DNA of 64,000 bases from Dactylorhiza incarnata (GCA_033032865.1 JAWHQI010000166.1:2232001-2296000), one strand, 5' to 3'; numbered from the stretch's first letter, positions 1 to 12,154 are shown. The notes: generated from the letters alone by a model not told the origin. Translations and numbers: made by a program.

Positions 1-664
1 GTTCAGCTTCCCTGGATTTGATGAGCTGCTCATATGATTTGAGCTTGCCCAACAATGTTTCAGTAGTAATCTCATTGAGGCTTCTAGCTTCCTTGATTGG
101 CCAGATCCTAGAATCCCATGTGCTGGGGAAGCACATTAAGATCTTTTCATTGATCTCAGTGATAGAGATCACTTTATCCAAGGTCTTCAGCTCATTTATT
201 ATGAGGCTGAGCCTATTGTACATATCAGCAACACTTTCAGATTCTCCTTTCTTGAAATTCTCATATTGAGAAATGAGATGGGACCTTCTGTCCTTCCTTT
301 CATCAGCAGATCCCTCAACCATATTGTTGAGAGAAATCCATATTTCTCTTGCTGAGGTGCATTCCACCACTCTTTGAAAAATGTCATCAGACATTGTTTG
401 AGCCAAAATGTTCATGGCTTCTGCATCAGCACTCCTTTGCTTTTTCTATGCTTTTGTCCATTCAGGAGGTGGGACAGCATTGTTGGTAGTGGTGGTTTCA
501 GCATTAGTTGTTGTTGTGGGAGCTGGAGGTCCTGTCAAAATTACATTGAAGATTTCCTCATCAATAGAATTCATGTACAGTCTAATCCTTGCTTTCCATA
601 GTGCAAACTTACTGAGATTGCACATAGGAGGTCTTGTGCTAGAATATTCTTTGTTTTGTGCCAT
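1..664 (-). pseudogene. Copia gag (UBN2/DUF4219 type), N-terminal part with one stop
   Basis: Encodes the capsid-like Gag of a copia element, which packages the element RNA in cytoplasmic particles. The ATG at 664 opens a protein starting MAQNKEYSSTRPPMCNLSKF, nearly the same as the gag start of element C at 27746. The FALWKARIRLYM stretch is typical of the N-terminal domain of plant copia Gag. A stop after WTKA near 446 breaks it. The same frame family then continues with recognisable UBN2 segments such as DDIFQRVVECTS, EIWISLNNMVEGS and MYNRLSLIINEL down to the window edge. One stop in ~220 codons suggests a fairly recent copy, not functional as read. The zinc knuckle would lie outside the window. 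Confidence 0.8.
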
Positions 665-757
665 GAGTTTTTAAAACAAAAATAAATGAAATAAAAACTC
701 TAAAATAATTTAAGATATAATTGATCTTTGTGATTCAGGTGTTAGCCTGTAAAGAAT

Positions 758-778
758 CAACAGCCCTCTGATAACAAT
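758..778 (-). other. Primer binding site of element A
   Basis: Directly inside the LTR the minus strand reads ATTGTTATCAGAGG. This is a decayed match to the plant initiator tRNA-Met primer site TGGTATCAGAGC used by most copia elements. It fixes the LTR end at 779 and the orientation of the element. Confidence 0.65.
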
Positions 779-2752
779 TGAAAGTGGAGGTTACATCATA
801 AATTAACTCTGGAGGGGGGGGGGGGGGGGGGGGGGGTGAATAGAGTTTAAAACTTTTTCCCTTAGTTTTATTGCGGAATTAAAATAGTGATAAATATATA
901 TGTGTATATGTGTGATTTGTAAAAACTAAATAACAACAAATAAAGAAATCAGCACAACAATAAAACACAAAATTTCACAGCACAGAAGACACAAGGAATT
1001 TAATAGTAGTTCCCCAATAACCTGGGTACGTCTACTCTTCTACCACACTAGGTAGGATCCACTAGGATTTTTGATCAGGTGCCCTCACACCAAGGTGATT
1101 TTGTTCAGGTGTCCACACACCACAGAGCTTTTGATCAGGTGCTCAAAACTAACTAGATTTTTTGATCAGGTGTCTTGCCACCAATGGGTAAACTTTTGAA
1201 GGGAGTTTTAACCCTGTACAAGATGGGATAGAGAGGGTTTAGATGTTCTTCTCTGTCAAGATGCTGAGAGAAGACTCTAGTGGATGTATGTTGAAAAGTG
1301 CTCCCTGTCTGATATGAAATTGTTGACAGTAGATTGGCTGGAGCTTTTCTTGAAAGAAATGATCTTCCTGTAGCTGGTAAATCTGAAAGACAAGAATGCT
1401 TCTCAGATTTTTTTGTTGCTATTTGGAGATCTGTACTTGCAGCAAAGACTGAGAGAGTATTGTTGATGAAGATGTTCTCAGTAAGTAAGAGCTGCTGGAG
1501 GAGGAAGAAGATGAAGATCTGTGTAATTTTGTTCTTCTGTTCTTCCTGTATTTCTTTCTTTCTTTTTCCTGAGCAGAAAATCTGTACAACAATTAAATGT
1601 TCTGTATATGATCTGTCGTGTGTAAAACTGAAGGTGAAAAACTGCTGTATATTAATCTGATATATCTTCTTCCTTATTTTCTTTTGAATCTCTGACAGAT
1701 ATTAATTGCAGATCCCTTATATTAAGGAATATAATATATCTGAGAAGATATTCTGGGAATAGTACATCTGCTGCGTCATTTGCCTTTTCCTTTTCCACGA
1801 AATGTCATTTTCTGCTGGATGTCAATGGCTATAATCTTAGAATAATAAAAGAAAATATATTTTCCTTACTTGATCTGATAGAAAGAGTCGTTGCTGTCGT
1901 CGATCTGAGATCAGAGAATGAAATAAGTATAATCCTGCTAAATTCTCTGAACTGAAATATCAATTCTTCGATCAGAATAAATTTCGTCAAACACAGAATC
2001 GCCGACCTCAAGATTTTCATCGAACACAAAATTTACTTCGTCGACCTCAATTGAATCTTGCTGGAATAATTAATTTTGTTGATCTGTGAGAACTTTTGTC
2101 GATCTGAAGGTGTTCGTCGAACGCAGACTGGAGTTCATCGAACGGAAGTATTCGCCGACCGCTGAGCTTGAGTTAAAGCATCGAGCGCTGAGCTTGCGTA
2201 AAAGCATCGAGCGCTAAGCCCGAGTAAAAGCGTCGAGCGCTGAGCCTGAGTAAAAGCGTCGAGCACTGAGCTTGAGTAAAAGCGTCAAGCGTTGAGCCTG
2301 AGTAAAAGCGTCGACCGCTGAGCCGGGGTCTGTTCATCGACCGCTGTAACAATCTGTTCGTCGACCGCTGAACCGCTAAGACGGGATTGTCGACCGCTGA
2401 GACGAGCTTGAAGCAAGCCGTTCGTCGAACGCAGAATGTAATTAGTCGAGCGCTGCACTTAGACAAATTCTTCCACCGCTGAGACTTGAACTGTTCATCG
2501 ACCGCTGAATATATTTCGTTCGTTGAACGCAGAAAGCAAGCTGATCGTCGAACGCAGAGAGCTTGCCGTTCGTTGAACGCAGATAGTCGTTCGTCGAACG
2601 CAGTGTGGAGTTCGTCGAACGCAGAATCTAAATGAAATCTCTAGTTCTAACAGCCTAAACTCTTGACACATAAACTATACATTGGGGTCAACCTTGTCCT
2701 TAGTCAACATATAGTGATCCTAGCCCAAATCAAAAATAGGGCTGTTCCAACA
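779..2752 (-). repeat. 5' LTR of element A, 1,974 bp
   Basis: On the plus strand it starts TGAAAGTGGAGG and ends GTTCCAACA, so in element orientation it runs TGTTGG...CTTTCA. A 24-nt G run (about 812-836) sits just inside the gag-side end, followed by TGAATAGAG, a layout seen in most LTRs here. Positions about 2095-2630 hold a dense array of GTTCGTCGAAC-type palindromes mixed with CCGCTGAGACG-type motifs. The region 1020-1230 carries imperfect repeats of the form TTTGATCAGGTG. No clear TATA box was found. Confidence 0.85.
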
Positions 2753-3185
2753 CATCTTGTACAGGGTTAAAACTCCCTTCAAAAGTTTACCCCATTGGTG
2801 GCAAGAAACCTGATCAAAAAATCTAGTTGGTTTTGAGCACCTGATCAAAAGCTCTGTGGTGTGTGGACACCTGAACAAAAACCCCTTGGTGTGAGGGCAC
2901 AAGATCAAAAATCCTAGTGGATTCCTACCTAGGGTGGTAGAATAGTAGACGTACCCAAGTTTATTGGGGAACTACTATAGCTCCTTGTGTCTTCTGTGTT
3001 TGTTTTATTTTCTGTCTTTGTGCTGTGCTGATTTATTTTGTTTAGCTTTATTAAATCACTTACTCATATACATATATATATTATCATTATTTTAATTCCG
3101 CAATAAAACTAAAGGAAAAGTTTTAAAACTCTATTCACCCCCCCCCCCCCTCTAGAGTTAATTTAAGATCTAACCTCCACTTTCA
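2753..3185 (+). repeat. LTR fragment B, 3' end of an LTR of the A/C family
   Basis: Plus-strand copy of the last ~430 bp of the A/C-type LTR, from CATCTTGTACAGGG to CCACTTTCA. It matches 31589-32011 in element C and the reverse complement of 779-1230 in element A. It begins where the A LTR ends, which shows A inserted into it. It ends abruptly against the interior of the E LTR, so B itself had inserted in E. It includes a C run (about 3138-3150) before TCTAGAG. Confidence 0.85.
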
Positions 3186-4486
3186 TATCTCTCACTAGAC
3201 AATGCCTCAAGCCTCTCTAGCCCTTCCCTCACCGGAAAGGCCTCGAGCACTCCCTAGATCTATATCCTAGACCTAGTCGCCAATGCGAGGCAAATTTCCC
3301 CTAGTCCCCTCAAGGCCCTAGTCGTCGTGTGGCGAGTTCCTCTACTTAACAAAAGTTATAAAGATTACAATTTGAAAACTAAAACAAGACAAGAACTAAG
3401 ACTCCCTCAAATGAAGAACTTGATGTCGATGTAGATGCGATCGGATCGGTATTCAAGTTCTTTTGTATTCACGATCATTGACAGAGTTCTTTGGGCTGCT
3501 TGAGAAGGCTCTCACGAGTGCTCTGAAAATATGGCTTCAAATCGTTATGGAACAGCAAGCAACAACGGAGGAGCCGCGCATCCTTTTATAGATTCATTCA
3601 CTACCGCCTGCGGTATTACTACCTCCCCGTGGTATCCACATAAGGCAATGAAGCACACGGATCGTGGTAGTTTAGGAAACATTCTGAGCGCTAAACACTA
3701 GCACGCCGCGGTACCGCTAACACCCCGCGTTAGCGAGATCTCCTTCCTTCAGCCAATATCATCTTCCAAATCTGCTCCTCAATCAACTGCAGACGGGATG
3801 TTTCCAAAAGCTACCGCCGGGCGTTAGACCTAACGCGCCGCTATAGTACATGCCAAACATAGCGACCCGTCAACATTCCTTTTTCTCCACTATTTCTTTT
3901 TTGTCAATAGTTTTCATATATGTTAATGCCAGCGTCAGTGCTAGCGCTCGGCGGTAGATCATTTTGTCAGGCGCATCTTTGTCGAGCTGGCCTCACATTT
4001 CGTCGAGCGCAGCATTCATTTCGTCGAACAAAACTAGCGTGAGTGGTAGTTGTAATGCACCGCGGTAGAGCACTTCGTCGGGCGCATTTTCATCGAACGC
4101 CGCCTTCATTTCGTCGATCGCTAGCGCCAGCGGTAGTTCTAGTGTGTCGCGGTAAAGCATGCATTTTGTCGAGCGCCATGGTAGAGCATTCAGTTCGTCG
4201 AACACAGGTTTCATTTCGTCGAGCGCCAGTTCGTCGAACACAACTTCCATTTCGTCGAACGCCAGCTTGCATCTCAGCGGTTTCCCCTCTCAGCGGTTTC
4301 TTCTCAGCGGTTCGTTAATGCTAGCGCCAGCGGTAGAGTTAACGCAGCGCGGTAGCAACAACAACACAGCACCATGGAGATATGAAAGCACAGAATCCTG
4401 CATACTATAAACACAAAACAAGTATGATCAAATACAATAGGATTTGTTATTGTCAAACCAAGAGATGCGGAAAGCATGTTCCAACA
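3186..4486 (-). repeat. 3' LTR of element E, missing its terminal ~270 bp
   Basis: Aligns along its length with 10662-11984. The first ~270 bp on the gag-distal plus-strand side are absent because fragment B ends there. A minus-strand TATA box, CTATAAAAGG, lies at 3582-3591. Upstream of it (3960-4260) is an array of TTCGTCGAACGC and TTCGTCGAGCGC motifs, then three copies of CTCAGCGGTT at 4271-4316. The end at 4486 is followed by a polypurine tract (minus strand TAAAAGGGGGAGTT) and further GGGGGAGC-like blocks to about 4700. Confidence 0.8.
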
Positions 4487-5264
4487 AACTCCCCCTTTTA
4501 ATAATAACAAATCCCCTTAGAAAGAAATAATGCAATTGATAGGAGTTTGTGTTTATAATAGAGATAAGCATGAAATTTGAGACATGTGCATATGCTCCCC
4601 CTAAATGAATTCTCCGCCTAAGTGAATGCTCCCCCTACAATAAAACTTCCTATGAACTTGACTCCCCAAAATAAGTTAATTTCTTTCAAATTTATTCTCC
4701 CCCTTTTGGTATTATCAAAAGAGGGTGGAGAGGTAGTCCAACAAAAAGTGCAATAACTGTGTAGAGAGGGAATGATCATGATAAGAGTGAAACGCAAAAA
4801 AATACAATAGATAGGAGAAAAAAAGGAATGTGAAGAAATAGTCATAAAGAAACCACTTATTGGGAAAATGTATTCATGATCGAGCGTACAAGTAGTAAAG
4901 ATGTGGAAAGCATGACGAAATAATTTTTTTGTTAAGTGAACATCTATATAGGAATTGTGAAGCATAGTAAGTGATTAATAATTTTAGACATAACAAAAGA
5001 GATGTTGTGACATTTTAAGTACACAAAATAATTGCAGTTGTAACATAGCCATATACTAGTTTTGAAAGATATGCAATACAGAGTTCTCATGGCGTAGCAG
5101 AAAAAATATGTAAGCATGATACAAGATATCAAGTCAAGATGGAAGAATACGATGTTCTAAATTGAGAAAACAAGTACACTTATACATTGTATTGATCATG
5201 CAAGGCTATCTAGTGCATTTACTTAAGAATTTAGAGAATACATGTAGATATGCAATAGACTCCA
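4487..5264 (-). other. 3' untranslated internal region of element E
   Basis: No open frame of substance. Minus-strand GGGGGAGYA-like polypurine blocks recur at about 4488-4496, 4591-4598, 4629-4635 and 4697-4704, so there are several possible plus-strand primers near the LTR. The remainder is AT-rich with no recognisable family. Confidence 0.5.
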
Positions 5265-6194
5265 ACATATTCTGCGTGGCATGCCCTAAGTGGAGAATAC
5301 ATGTTCTAAATTTCTGCCCTAAGTCCTACCAGACCTAGTCGCCAACATGAGGCAAATTTACTACACGATTTAAAAGATATGGATAAAAGAAATAACAACA
5401 ATATAAAAACTCCCTATATGGATCTCTTGGAGAAGTGGACGAAGACACACAGAGTATGATCATAGTCGATGCGGTCTTTCGTCACGATGATGACGCGTGT
5501 TGAAATCTTCTCCATGGATCTCCTTAAGCCTTTATGGATGTGTGGGAGTATCTCTCTGAACCTTCCTCTCTATACTGTGGCACGAAGCTCTGGAATTTTG
5601 GATCTGAAGAGGATGAAGAAGACGGAGCCAAGGGGTCCTTTTTATAGCCTTGGAGCTGGCGCTTGCGGTATCGCTACCGCCGGTGCTATCCCATTTTAGG
5701 ACATATTCTGCGTGGCAGGATCTTCAATCCGAGGAAACATTTCTCTCTTGCCTTCTGTGCTCCGCGCTACTGCCTGCACTATCGGATACCGCCAGGCGCT
5801 ATCTCCTCCTATATGTGCTCCCGGAATTGCGCTTAAGCATTCATTTCATCGATCGAATTTTTGTCGAACGCAGTGATGAGCATTTCGTCGAGCGCAGCTT
5901 ACAGTTCGTCGAGCGAAAGCTAGTACTAGCGCGCCGCGGTAGAGTAAGCAGTTCGTCGAGCACCAGTTTGCATCTCAGCAGTTTGGTTTTGTCTCAGCGG
6001 TTCCTTAGCGCTAGCGGTACCATCGGCGTTAGTAGGAGTGTTGGATTTGATGGCTCACATTTGGGGGCAACCTTCTTATGTAATGCTTGAGTCATGTGGA
6101 CTTTGTCATCCTGCACACTTAAACACACAATATCAAATACACATAGGATTTGTTATTCTCAAACCTAGGAGATGCGGAAGACCATGTTCCAACA
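5265..6194 (-). repeat. LTR-like segment F, diverged relative of the E LTR
   Basis: Ends GTTCCAACA like the E LTR and shares with it the CCTAGTCGCCAAC..GAGGCAAATTT block, a minus-strand TATA box (CTATAAAAAG, 5637-5647), GTCGAGCGCAG motifs (5860-5960) and CTCAGCGGTT (about 5993-6002). It is much shorter than E and has no G run at its other end, so it is either a truncated solo LTR or a rearranged piece. A 17-bp direct repeat, ACATATTCTGCGTGGCA, occurs at 5265 and 5701. The left boundary is approximate. Confidence 0.55.
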
Positions 6195-9100
6195 ATATGA
6201 GTTAATCAAAATACATGACATGTATAATGGAATAAACATAATAATATTGAACAAGCGTTTTTAGAGTTACCTTGTCCCACAAAGCTATATAAAACTTTCA
6301 ATGCACATAAAAAATAGTACAACTACCAAGGTGCTCTGCACACATAATGCTTATTAAGATTTATCAGGGTGCAAAGTAGTGCTTGGGGAACCACAATTAT
6401 TATTTTGAATTGTATTTATCTGTGATTCGGTGTACAAGAAGAAGTAGTATAAAAGGAAAATGTTTGCAACAAGACACTTTAGAATTCTCTCCAAGGTGCT
6501 CAAGCTCAAAATGCTCATTAAGAATTATCAGGAGGGTGAGTAGTGCTTGGTGGAGTTATCTTTATCAATTATTTAGTTGATTTTTTTTTTGTGCTCAATG
6601 ACAAAGGTCTCCGAATTCACTTTATGTCCAAGCAAAAGATTTTGGAAAGACATACTTCTTCAAAAAAATAGTTGCATGAAAAAGATTTTTACATGTGGTG
6701 TAGGTAAAACTAAGCATGCCTAACAATAATATTAAGTAGTTACACTACACAATCATGAAGGAGAAGATTAAAATCATATATAGTATTGCAAAAAGTGTGA
6801 GTGAAAAAATCATTTGCAAATATAAGCCATTTACTCATACATAGAGGCATGATATGCAATACTACACATGATTTATATAATCAATTTCAAAGCACACATA
6901 AGATAATGATCAAGGCATGATACAAAAACAATGTTATTAAGATACTTGAAATAGAGAACGAAACATTGTATACAAAACTTGGCAAGATAAACCATATCAT
7001 CCTTGAAACATAGAAAATTTCATCAGATTTTATAAATTTTAAGTTTTTCAAAAAACAAAAATAAAATAAATAAAAAGCATGTTATTGTTGTTTTGATTGA
7101 TTTTTCAAATTTTGTAGTTGGTTTTGATAAAAAAATACAACAAATTTTATTTTATAGAAATAAACAAAGCATGTTTATGGTTGGATTTTGATTTGTTTTA
7201 TAGTTTTTGTTTTTAGAATTTAAAAAAAAATAACAGGAACTGAAATATAAGAAATGAAAGAGAAAGACAGGAAATTCAGAAATGACCCACTAACACCATC
7301 GGTACCCAGCTATCGCCTGGCGGTAGTGACAGAACTGTGACAACGGGAAATTATTCAAAATCAGACATATGCAGATTTGTGACAATGAAGTTCAGCACTG
7401 AAATCAGACATATGCATACACAAAAATGTGGATTGTCCAACTTTAAGCTAATATGTCCAAATCACCAAATTCTAACCTAAGGTGTCACAATACACTTTCA
7501 AAATACTTGTGTTTTTCACATGCATGAGAGTTCAGAAATAGATAATATGAAAAACAAAAGAGAACATATTTGAGCACAAATATGCATGAGTGAAATGATC
7601 GTAAATAAGTGAAATAATATTCATGCAATGTATACAACATATGTATGTCTGAGATCAAGATACCCTAATAACATGTCTATACTCTAGCCCTGCACTAAGT
7701 GACGATGGGCATGAGGAGCTGCACGCATGCCATAGGTTGGGGTGTTAATCCCACATACATACAAAAGACAACACTCACCCTAGCACTCCTTCCCCCCAGT
7801 GCCTCGCAAGGCCCCACTAGAACCCTTCCCAGTTAAGGACAAGACATGACATACTGGTTAGGTTTCTAATGCACACAATCCTACGCCCTCGCTATAGTGA
7901 GACACATAGTGTGGTTGAATGATCATGGGCATACTAAGCACTTAATCTTATTGAACCAATTTTTTTAAAGTATGGCTTTTATGCGAGATTAATTTCTTAT
8001 TAGATTTGATTTTAAAGCAACATAGTTATTATGAATTTTAGCTTTCAATTGTTTTTCTTTAAAATTGATTTATTATGGCATCATTAGATCACTAGCATGA
8101 AAGATAGTATTGATTAGTTGATAATACTAGAAAGAAGAGTTTTATCACAATTTTATGGCGTAAGATTTATTTCATTAATGTTGCATGTATTCAAACCTAG
8201 TCATTCAAATTTTGGACATAGAATGAAGTGATGATTCTGTGATCTTCATATAAATGAGATACATGCAAAATATAATAGAATCATATACTAATCATGATCA
8301 CAAACTATATATTGAAAGCAATAAGATCAATTGATTTTGCATGATCATTAATTTTATCACATAGATATTTTGATACTCATACTTAATTATTATAAGTGAA
8401 ATAATGTTCATGCAATTTTCAATTCCGGTTAGACATGATTATGATTAAACATATTAGGGGTAATCAAAAATTACGCAAATATATTAAATACCTAAGCAAA
8501 ACTTGCGCATTTTATAAATTTAGCCTAATACCCCTAAAATACATTTTAAATCCATTTTGACACTTATTTCATTTAGTCTTAATAATATCATATGACAAAT
8601 TTAGTTTTTCAAATTTTATAAGACTTTTAGGAAATGGATTTAGAAGGATAAAAATAAAAAGGATAAGTAGATCACTTGAAAAATGACATGACTTTTTATT
8701 CAACTTTATTCAATTTGATTTATTTATGAATTTTGGTTTAATATGTGAAAGTCATATCACAAGTTATATAAAGTGATCATACCATGATGGTTCAATCAAA
8801 AAAAAGGAAAATAAACAAACAAAAAGTAGGTTAGGCATATCATGAAGTAGAATGATGATATTTCATTTTTAGTTGATTTCTACTTCATGCAAATGATTGG
8901 ATACTAATGAATGAGAGATTTAGGTATCCAAAGAGGACCGGGTGTGACGGTTCCTTTGGGTACCCAAATATATCATGTTTGCTTTTGGGGAGATATGATT
9001 GAATGGGCTCTTTTGATTTGAGTTTGTGTTTCATCTTTAACTTTGGGTCTCCATTCAAATCTTGGTTTAATATTAGTTTTATTTGTCAAATTTCAATGAT

Positions 9101-9196
9101 GATTTTGCAAAGCATTATTTATAGGAAATTTGTGAACATTTAATTTTATGTTGGGAAAAATATGATTTTGTAAATAATGGTGATTTTGATTTTGAT
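6195..9196. other. AT-rich non-coding interior of element E
   Basis: About 3 kb without a credible gene. Visible structure is limited. A ~60-bp block containing CAAGGTGCTC and TTATCAGG is repeated (about 6330-6385 and 6491-6553). A GC-richer island at 7680-7920 is unlike its surroundings. A long AT-rich stretch runs from 8000 to 9150. No integrase or reverse transcriptase motif was seen on either strand. Confidence 0.5.
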
Positions 9197-10345
9197 TTAC
9201 AAATACTTTGTGTTTCTTACTCCCATTATTTGTCTTAGAGTTAAAATATTTATATTCAACTTGTTTTTAGATATTTCTTGGTATTGTGAATTTTTATTTA
9301 TAAATTTCATAAGCAAGTTGATTTTTGTTTTTAATTCATCATTCTTAATTTTTAAATTATGTCTAGCTTTATTATAAGCGATTGTGTTATTTTTAAGAAT
9401 GGAAACAATTGAATCAATATGATTTTGATAGTTATTTCTATATTCGTCAAATGTTTCATCCATCTCTTTAATTTCAATTTTATAGTCTTTACACTTAGCA
9501 CAATCATTTTCCAAAGATGAATTTTTTAAACATAATCTTTCATTTTGTTCTTTTATAAAAAGAAGTTCTTTTTCAAGTTCATTGCATTTTTCTTTTAGAT
9601 CATTAAATTCAATACAAGGTGTAATGTTTTCAACTAGGGAGCCTTGGGTAGAACTAGATAAATTAGAATTTGATTCTTCATTAATTTTTGCCTTTAAATT
9701 TTTATTTTCTAAGCGCAAATGTTTATTAGCATTTTTTAATTTATTAATTTTGCGCTTTGTAGTTTGAAGCAATTGTAATGTAGAAATAGAAGTACAGAAA
9801 ATGGGATTTGATTTCCTTACATTGCTTTCGGGAGAGGAACGATTTGAACATATCGTTTCTTTGACATCTTTTTGGCACTCCTCTTCCGAAGATAGTATTT
9901 CTTCTTCTCTTTCACTTGATGTGCACTTCATGGATCCGTCATGAGAGGAGCTTTCTTGAAAATTTGTGCAAGCTTGCATATTCTCTAGTTCTTGCGATTG
10001 TTCCATATCTGTAGAAGGAGAATCATAAGTTCTTTCAAGAAAATTCCAAATCTCATATGCGGTAGGTAACGTATAAATAAGTTTGAAAATATTTTGATCT
10101 AACGCACAAAATATACTATTCATAGATTTAGCATTTAAAATAATTTCATTTCTAGTTAGTACGCTAGGTGGGTTTTCAATAGTAATATTCCAAACTTTTT
10201 CATCTAAGGCCTTAAGAAAATTTTTCATTAATGTTTTCCACCCTTTATAATTTTTGCCCATAAATAAAGGTGGTGATAATACTTTTTCATTTATATTAAA
10301 ATTTTCCCCACTAGTAGAAGCGAGATCATGATCAAGAGACGCCAT
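9197..10345 (-). CDS. Gag-like protein of element E (382 aa, coiled coil)
   Basis: Intact 382-residue reading frame starting MASLDHDLASTSG. Residues about 25-110 match the copia Gag N-terminal fold: PPLFMGKNYKGWKTLMKNFL, then KVWNITIENPP, then IFKLIYTLPTAYEIWNFLER. Residues about 110-160 are acidic and serine-rich. Residues about 190-350 are K/E/N-rich with heptad-like spacing, so probably a long coiled coil. No CCHC zinc knuckle is seen, which is unusual for Gag and may reflect truncation of the C-terminal part. It lies just inside the 5' LTR and primer site, as expected. Since E has no pol, this would be the only protein the element makes. An open frame in otherwise decayed DNA suggests recent activity or selection. 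Confidence 0.7.
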   Translation of the reverse strand: MASLDHDLASTSGENFNINEKVLSPPLFMGKNYKGWKTLMKNFLKALDEKVWNITIENPPSVLTRNEIILNAKSMNSIFCALDQNIFKLIYTLPTAYEIWNFLERTYDSPSTDMEQSQELENMQACTNFQESSSHDGSMKCTSSEREEEILSSEEECQKDVKETICSNRSSPESNVRKSNPIFCTSISTLQLLQTTKRKINKLKNANKHLRLENKNLKAKINEESNSNLSSSTQGSLVENITPCIEFNDLKEKCNELEKELLFIKEQNERLCLKNSSLENDCAKCKDYKIEIKEMDETFDEYRNNYQNHIDSIVSILKNNTIAYNKARHNLKIKNDELKTKINLLMKFINKNSQYQEISKNKLNINILTLRQIMGVRNTKYL

Positions 10346-10380
10346 TATTCCCGGTTGTTAAGCCGATTTGGAATAACCTG

Positions 10381-10393
10381 GCTCTGATACCAC
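10381..10393 (-). other. Primer binding site of element E
   Basis: Minus strand reads GTGGTATCAGAGC, an essentially perfect initiator tRNA-Met primer site, one base from the LTR end at 10395. Confidence 0.85.
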
Positions 10394-10394
10394 T

Positions 10395-11984
10395 TGTTGG
10401 ATCTGTAGGCGCCCTTAGAGGGGGGGTGAATAAGGGTTTTAATATTTTCGAAATTATTTAGAGAAATTAATTGCTTTTAGGTAGGAATCAGTGAAAATCA
10501 TTAAGCACGAATCAGAGATAAGGAAACAAACATATTTTCATTGATCATTAACTTGAAATAAATGTGATTACAAAAACTTTTCCCAATAACGCTTGGAAAG
10601 AGGCGAACAATGAAAACTCTTTTGGTTTTCTATACCGACCCTTCTCCTAAGGACCGGTTGGCTTTAGCCTATCTCTCACTAGACAAGGCCTCAAGCCGCT
10701 CTAGCCCTTCCCTCACCGGAAAGGCCTCGAGCACTCCCTAGATCTATAGCCTAAACCTAGTCGCCAACGCGAGGCAAATTTCCCCTAGTACCCGCAAGGC
10801 CCTAGTCGTCGTGTGGCGAGTTCCTATACTTAACAAAAGTTATAAAGATTACAATTTGAAAACTAAAACAAGACAAGAACTAAGACTCCCTCAAATGAAG
10901 AACTTGATGTCGATGTAGATGCGATCGGATCGGTCTTCAAGTTCTTTTGCGTTCACGATCGTTGACGGAGTTCTTTGGGCTGCTTGAGAAGACTCTCACG
11001 AGTGCTCTGAAAATATGGCTTCAAATCGTTCTGGAACAGCAAGCAACAACGGAGGGGCGCGCGTCCTTTTATAGATTCAGCCACTACCGCCTGCGGTAGT
11101 ACTACCGCCCCGCGGTATCCACATAAGACAATGAAGCACACGGATCGTGGTAGTTTAGGCAACATTCTGAGCGCCAAACACTAGCGCGTCGCAGTACCGC
11201 TAATGCCCCGTGTTAGCGAGATCTCCTTCCTTCAGCCAATATCATCATCCAAATCTTCTCCTCAATCAACTGCAGGAGGGATGTTTCCAAAAGCTACCGT
11301 CGGGCGTTAGACCTAACGCACCGCGATAGTACATGCCAAACATAGCGACCCGTCAACATTCTTTTTTCTCCACTATTTCCTTTCTGTCAATAGTTGCCAT
11401 ATATGATAACACCAGCGTCAGTGCTAGTGCTCTGCGGTAGATCATTTCGTCGGGCACATCTTCGTCGAGCTGGCCTGATATTTCGTCGAGCGCAGCATTC
11501 ATTTTGTCGAATGAAACTAGTGCGAGCGGTAGTTGTAACGCACCGCGGTAGAGCACTTCGTCGGGCGCATCTTCGTCGAACGCCGCCTTCATTTCGTCGA
11601 CCTCCATTTCGTCGATCGCTAGTGCCAGTGGTAGTTCTAGTGCGCCGCGGTAAAGCATGTATTTCGTCGAGCGTCGTGGTAGAGCATGCAATTCGTCGAA
11701 CGTAGGTTTCATTTCATCGAGCGCCAGTTCATTGAACGCAACTTCCATTTCGTCGAACGCCAGCTTGCATCTCAGCGGTTTCCCTTCTCAGTGGTTTCTT
11801 CTCAGCGGTTCGTTAATGCTAGCACCAGCGGTAGAGTTAACGCGGCGCGGTAGCAATAACAACATAGTACCATGGAGATATGAAAGCACAGAATCCTTCA
11901 TACTATAAACACAAAACAAGTATGATCAAATACAATAGGATTTGTTATTGTCAAACCAAGAGATGCGAAAATCATTTTCCAACA
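10395..11984 (-). repeat. 5' LTR of element E, 1,590 bp
   Basis: Plus strand begins TGTTGGATCTGTAGG and ends TTCCAACA. It carries CTTAGAGGGGGGGTGAATAAGG near the primer-site end. A minus-strand TATA box (CTATAAAAGG) is at 11065-11074. The arrays of TTCGTCGA(A/G)CGC and of CTCAGCGGTT lie at 11440-11820, upstream of the TATA box in element orientation. A CTAACGC/GCGTTAG-type motif is near 11300-11325. It is closely similar to 3186-4486. Confidence 0.85.
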
Positions 11985-12154
11985 AGCTGTCCCAGGATGC
12001 TCTCGAAGCTGACATCGAGTTCAAGTCGACGATACGTTGAGATGAGTTCGACTCAACTCTGATTAAACAGTTATGTTTTTCTTCAAAATCCTTACTGTTT
12101 TTCTCAGCAATAACTTTCTCTAGAAAATAGGTCTTTATACATAATAAGTATGAC

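Larger units (their letters stand above)
1..2752 (-). mobile_element. Copia element A, 5' part (LTR + gag), runs off the left edge
   Basis: Minus-strand Ty1/copia retrotransposon. In element order it shows a complete 5' LTR (2752 to 779), a tRNA-Met-like primer site next to it, and the first ~220 codons of gag; the rest lies outside the window. The gag start and the LTR termini match element C at 27.2-32.0 kb, so A and C are the same family. A is inserted in opposite orientation into an LTR of that same family (fragment B, 2753-3185). The bases just after the LTR, CATCT, would be the right-hand target duplication; the left-hand copy is not in view. Confidence 0.85.
3186..11984 (-). mobile_element. 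Element E, gag-only copia-related retrotransposon
   Basis: Minus-strand element with a 1.59 kb 5' LTR (10395-11984), a tRNA-Met primer site, one gag-like ORF (9197-10345), about 4.7 kb of AT-rich non-coding DNA and a 3' LTR (3186-4486). The start of the 3' LTR is cut off by the B/A insertion. No protease, integrase or reverse transcriptase can be found between the LTRs. This fits a non-autonomous TR-GAG-like element that would depend on enzymes from another copia element. Both LTRs end CCAACA, and a polypurine tract follows the 3' LTR. A diverged second LTR-like segment (F) lies inside. Confidence 0.75.
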
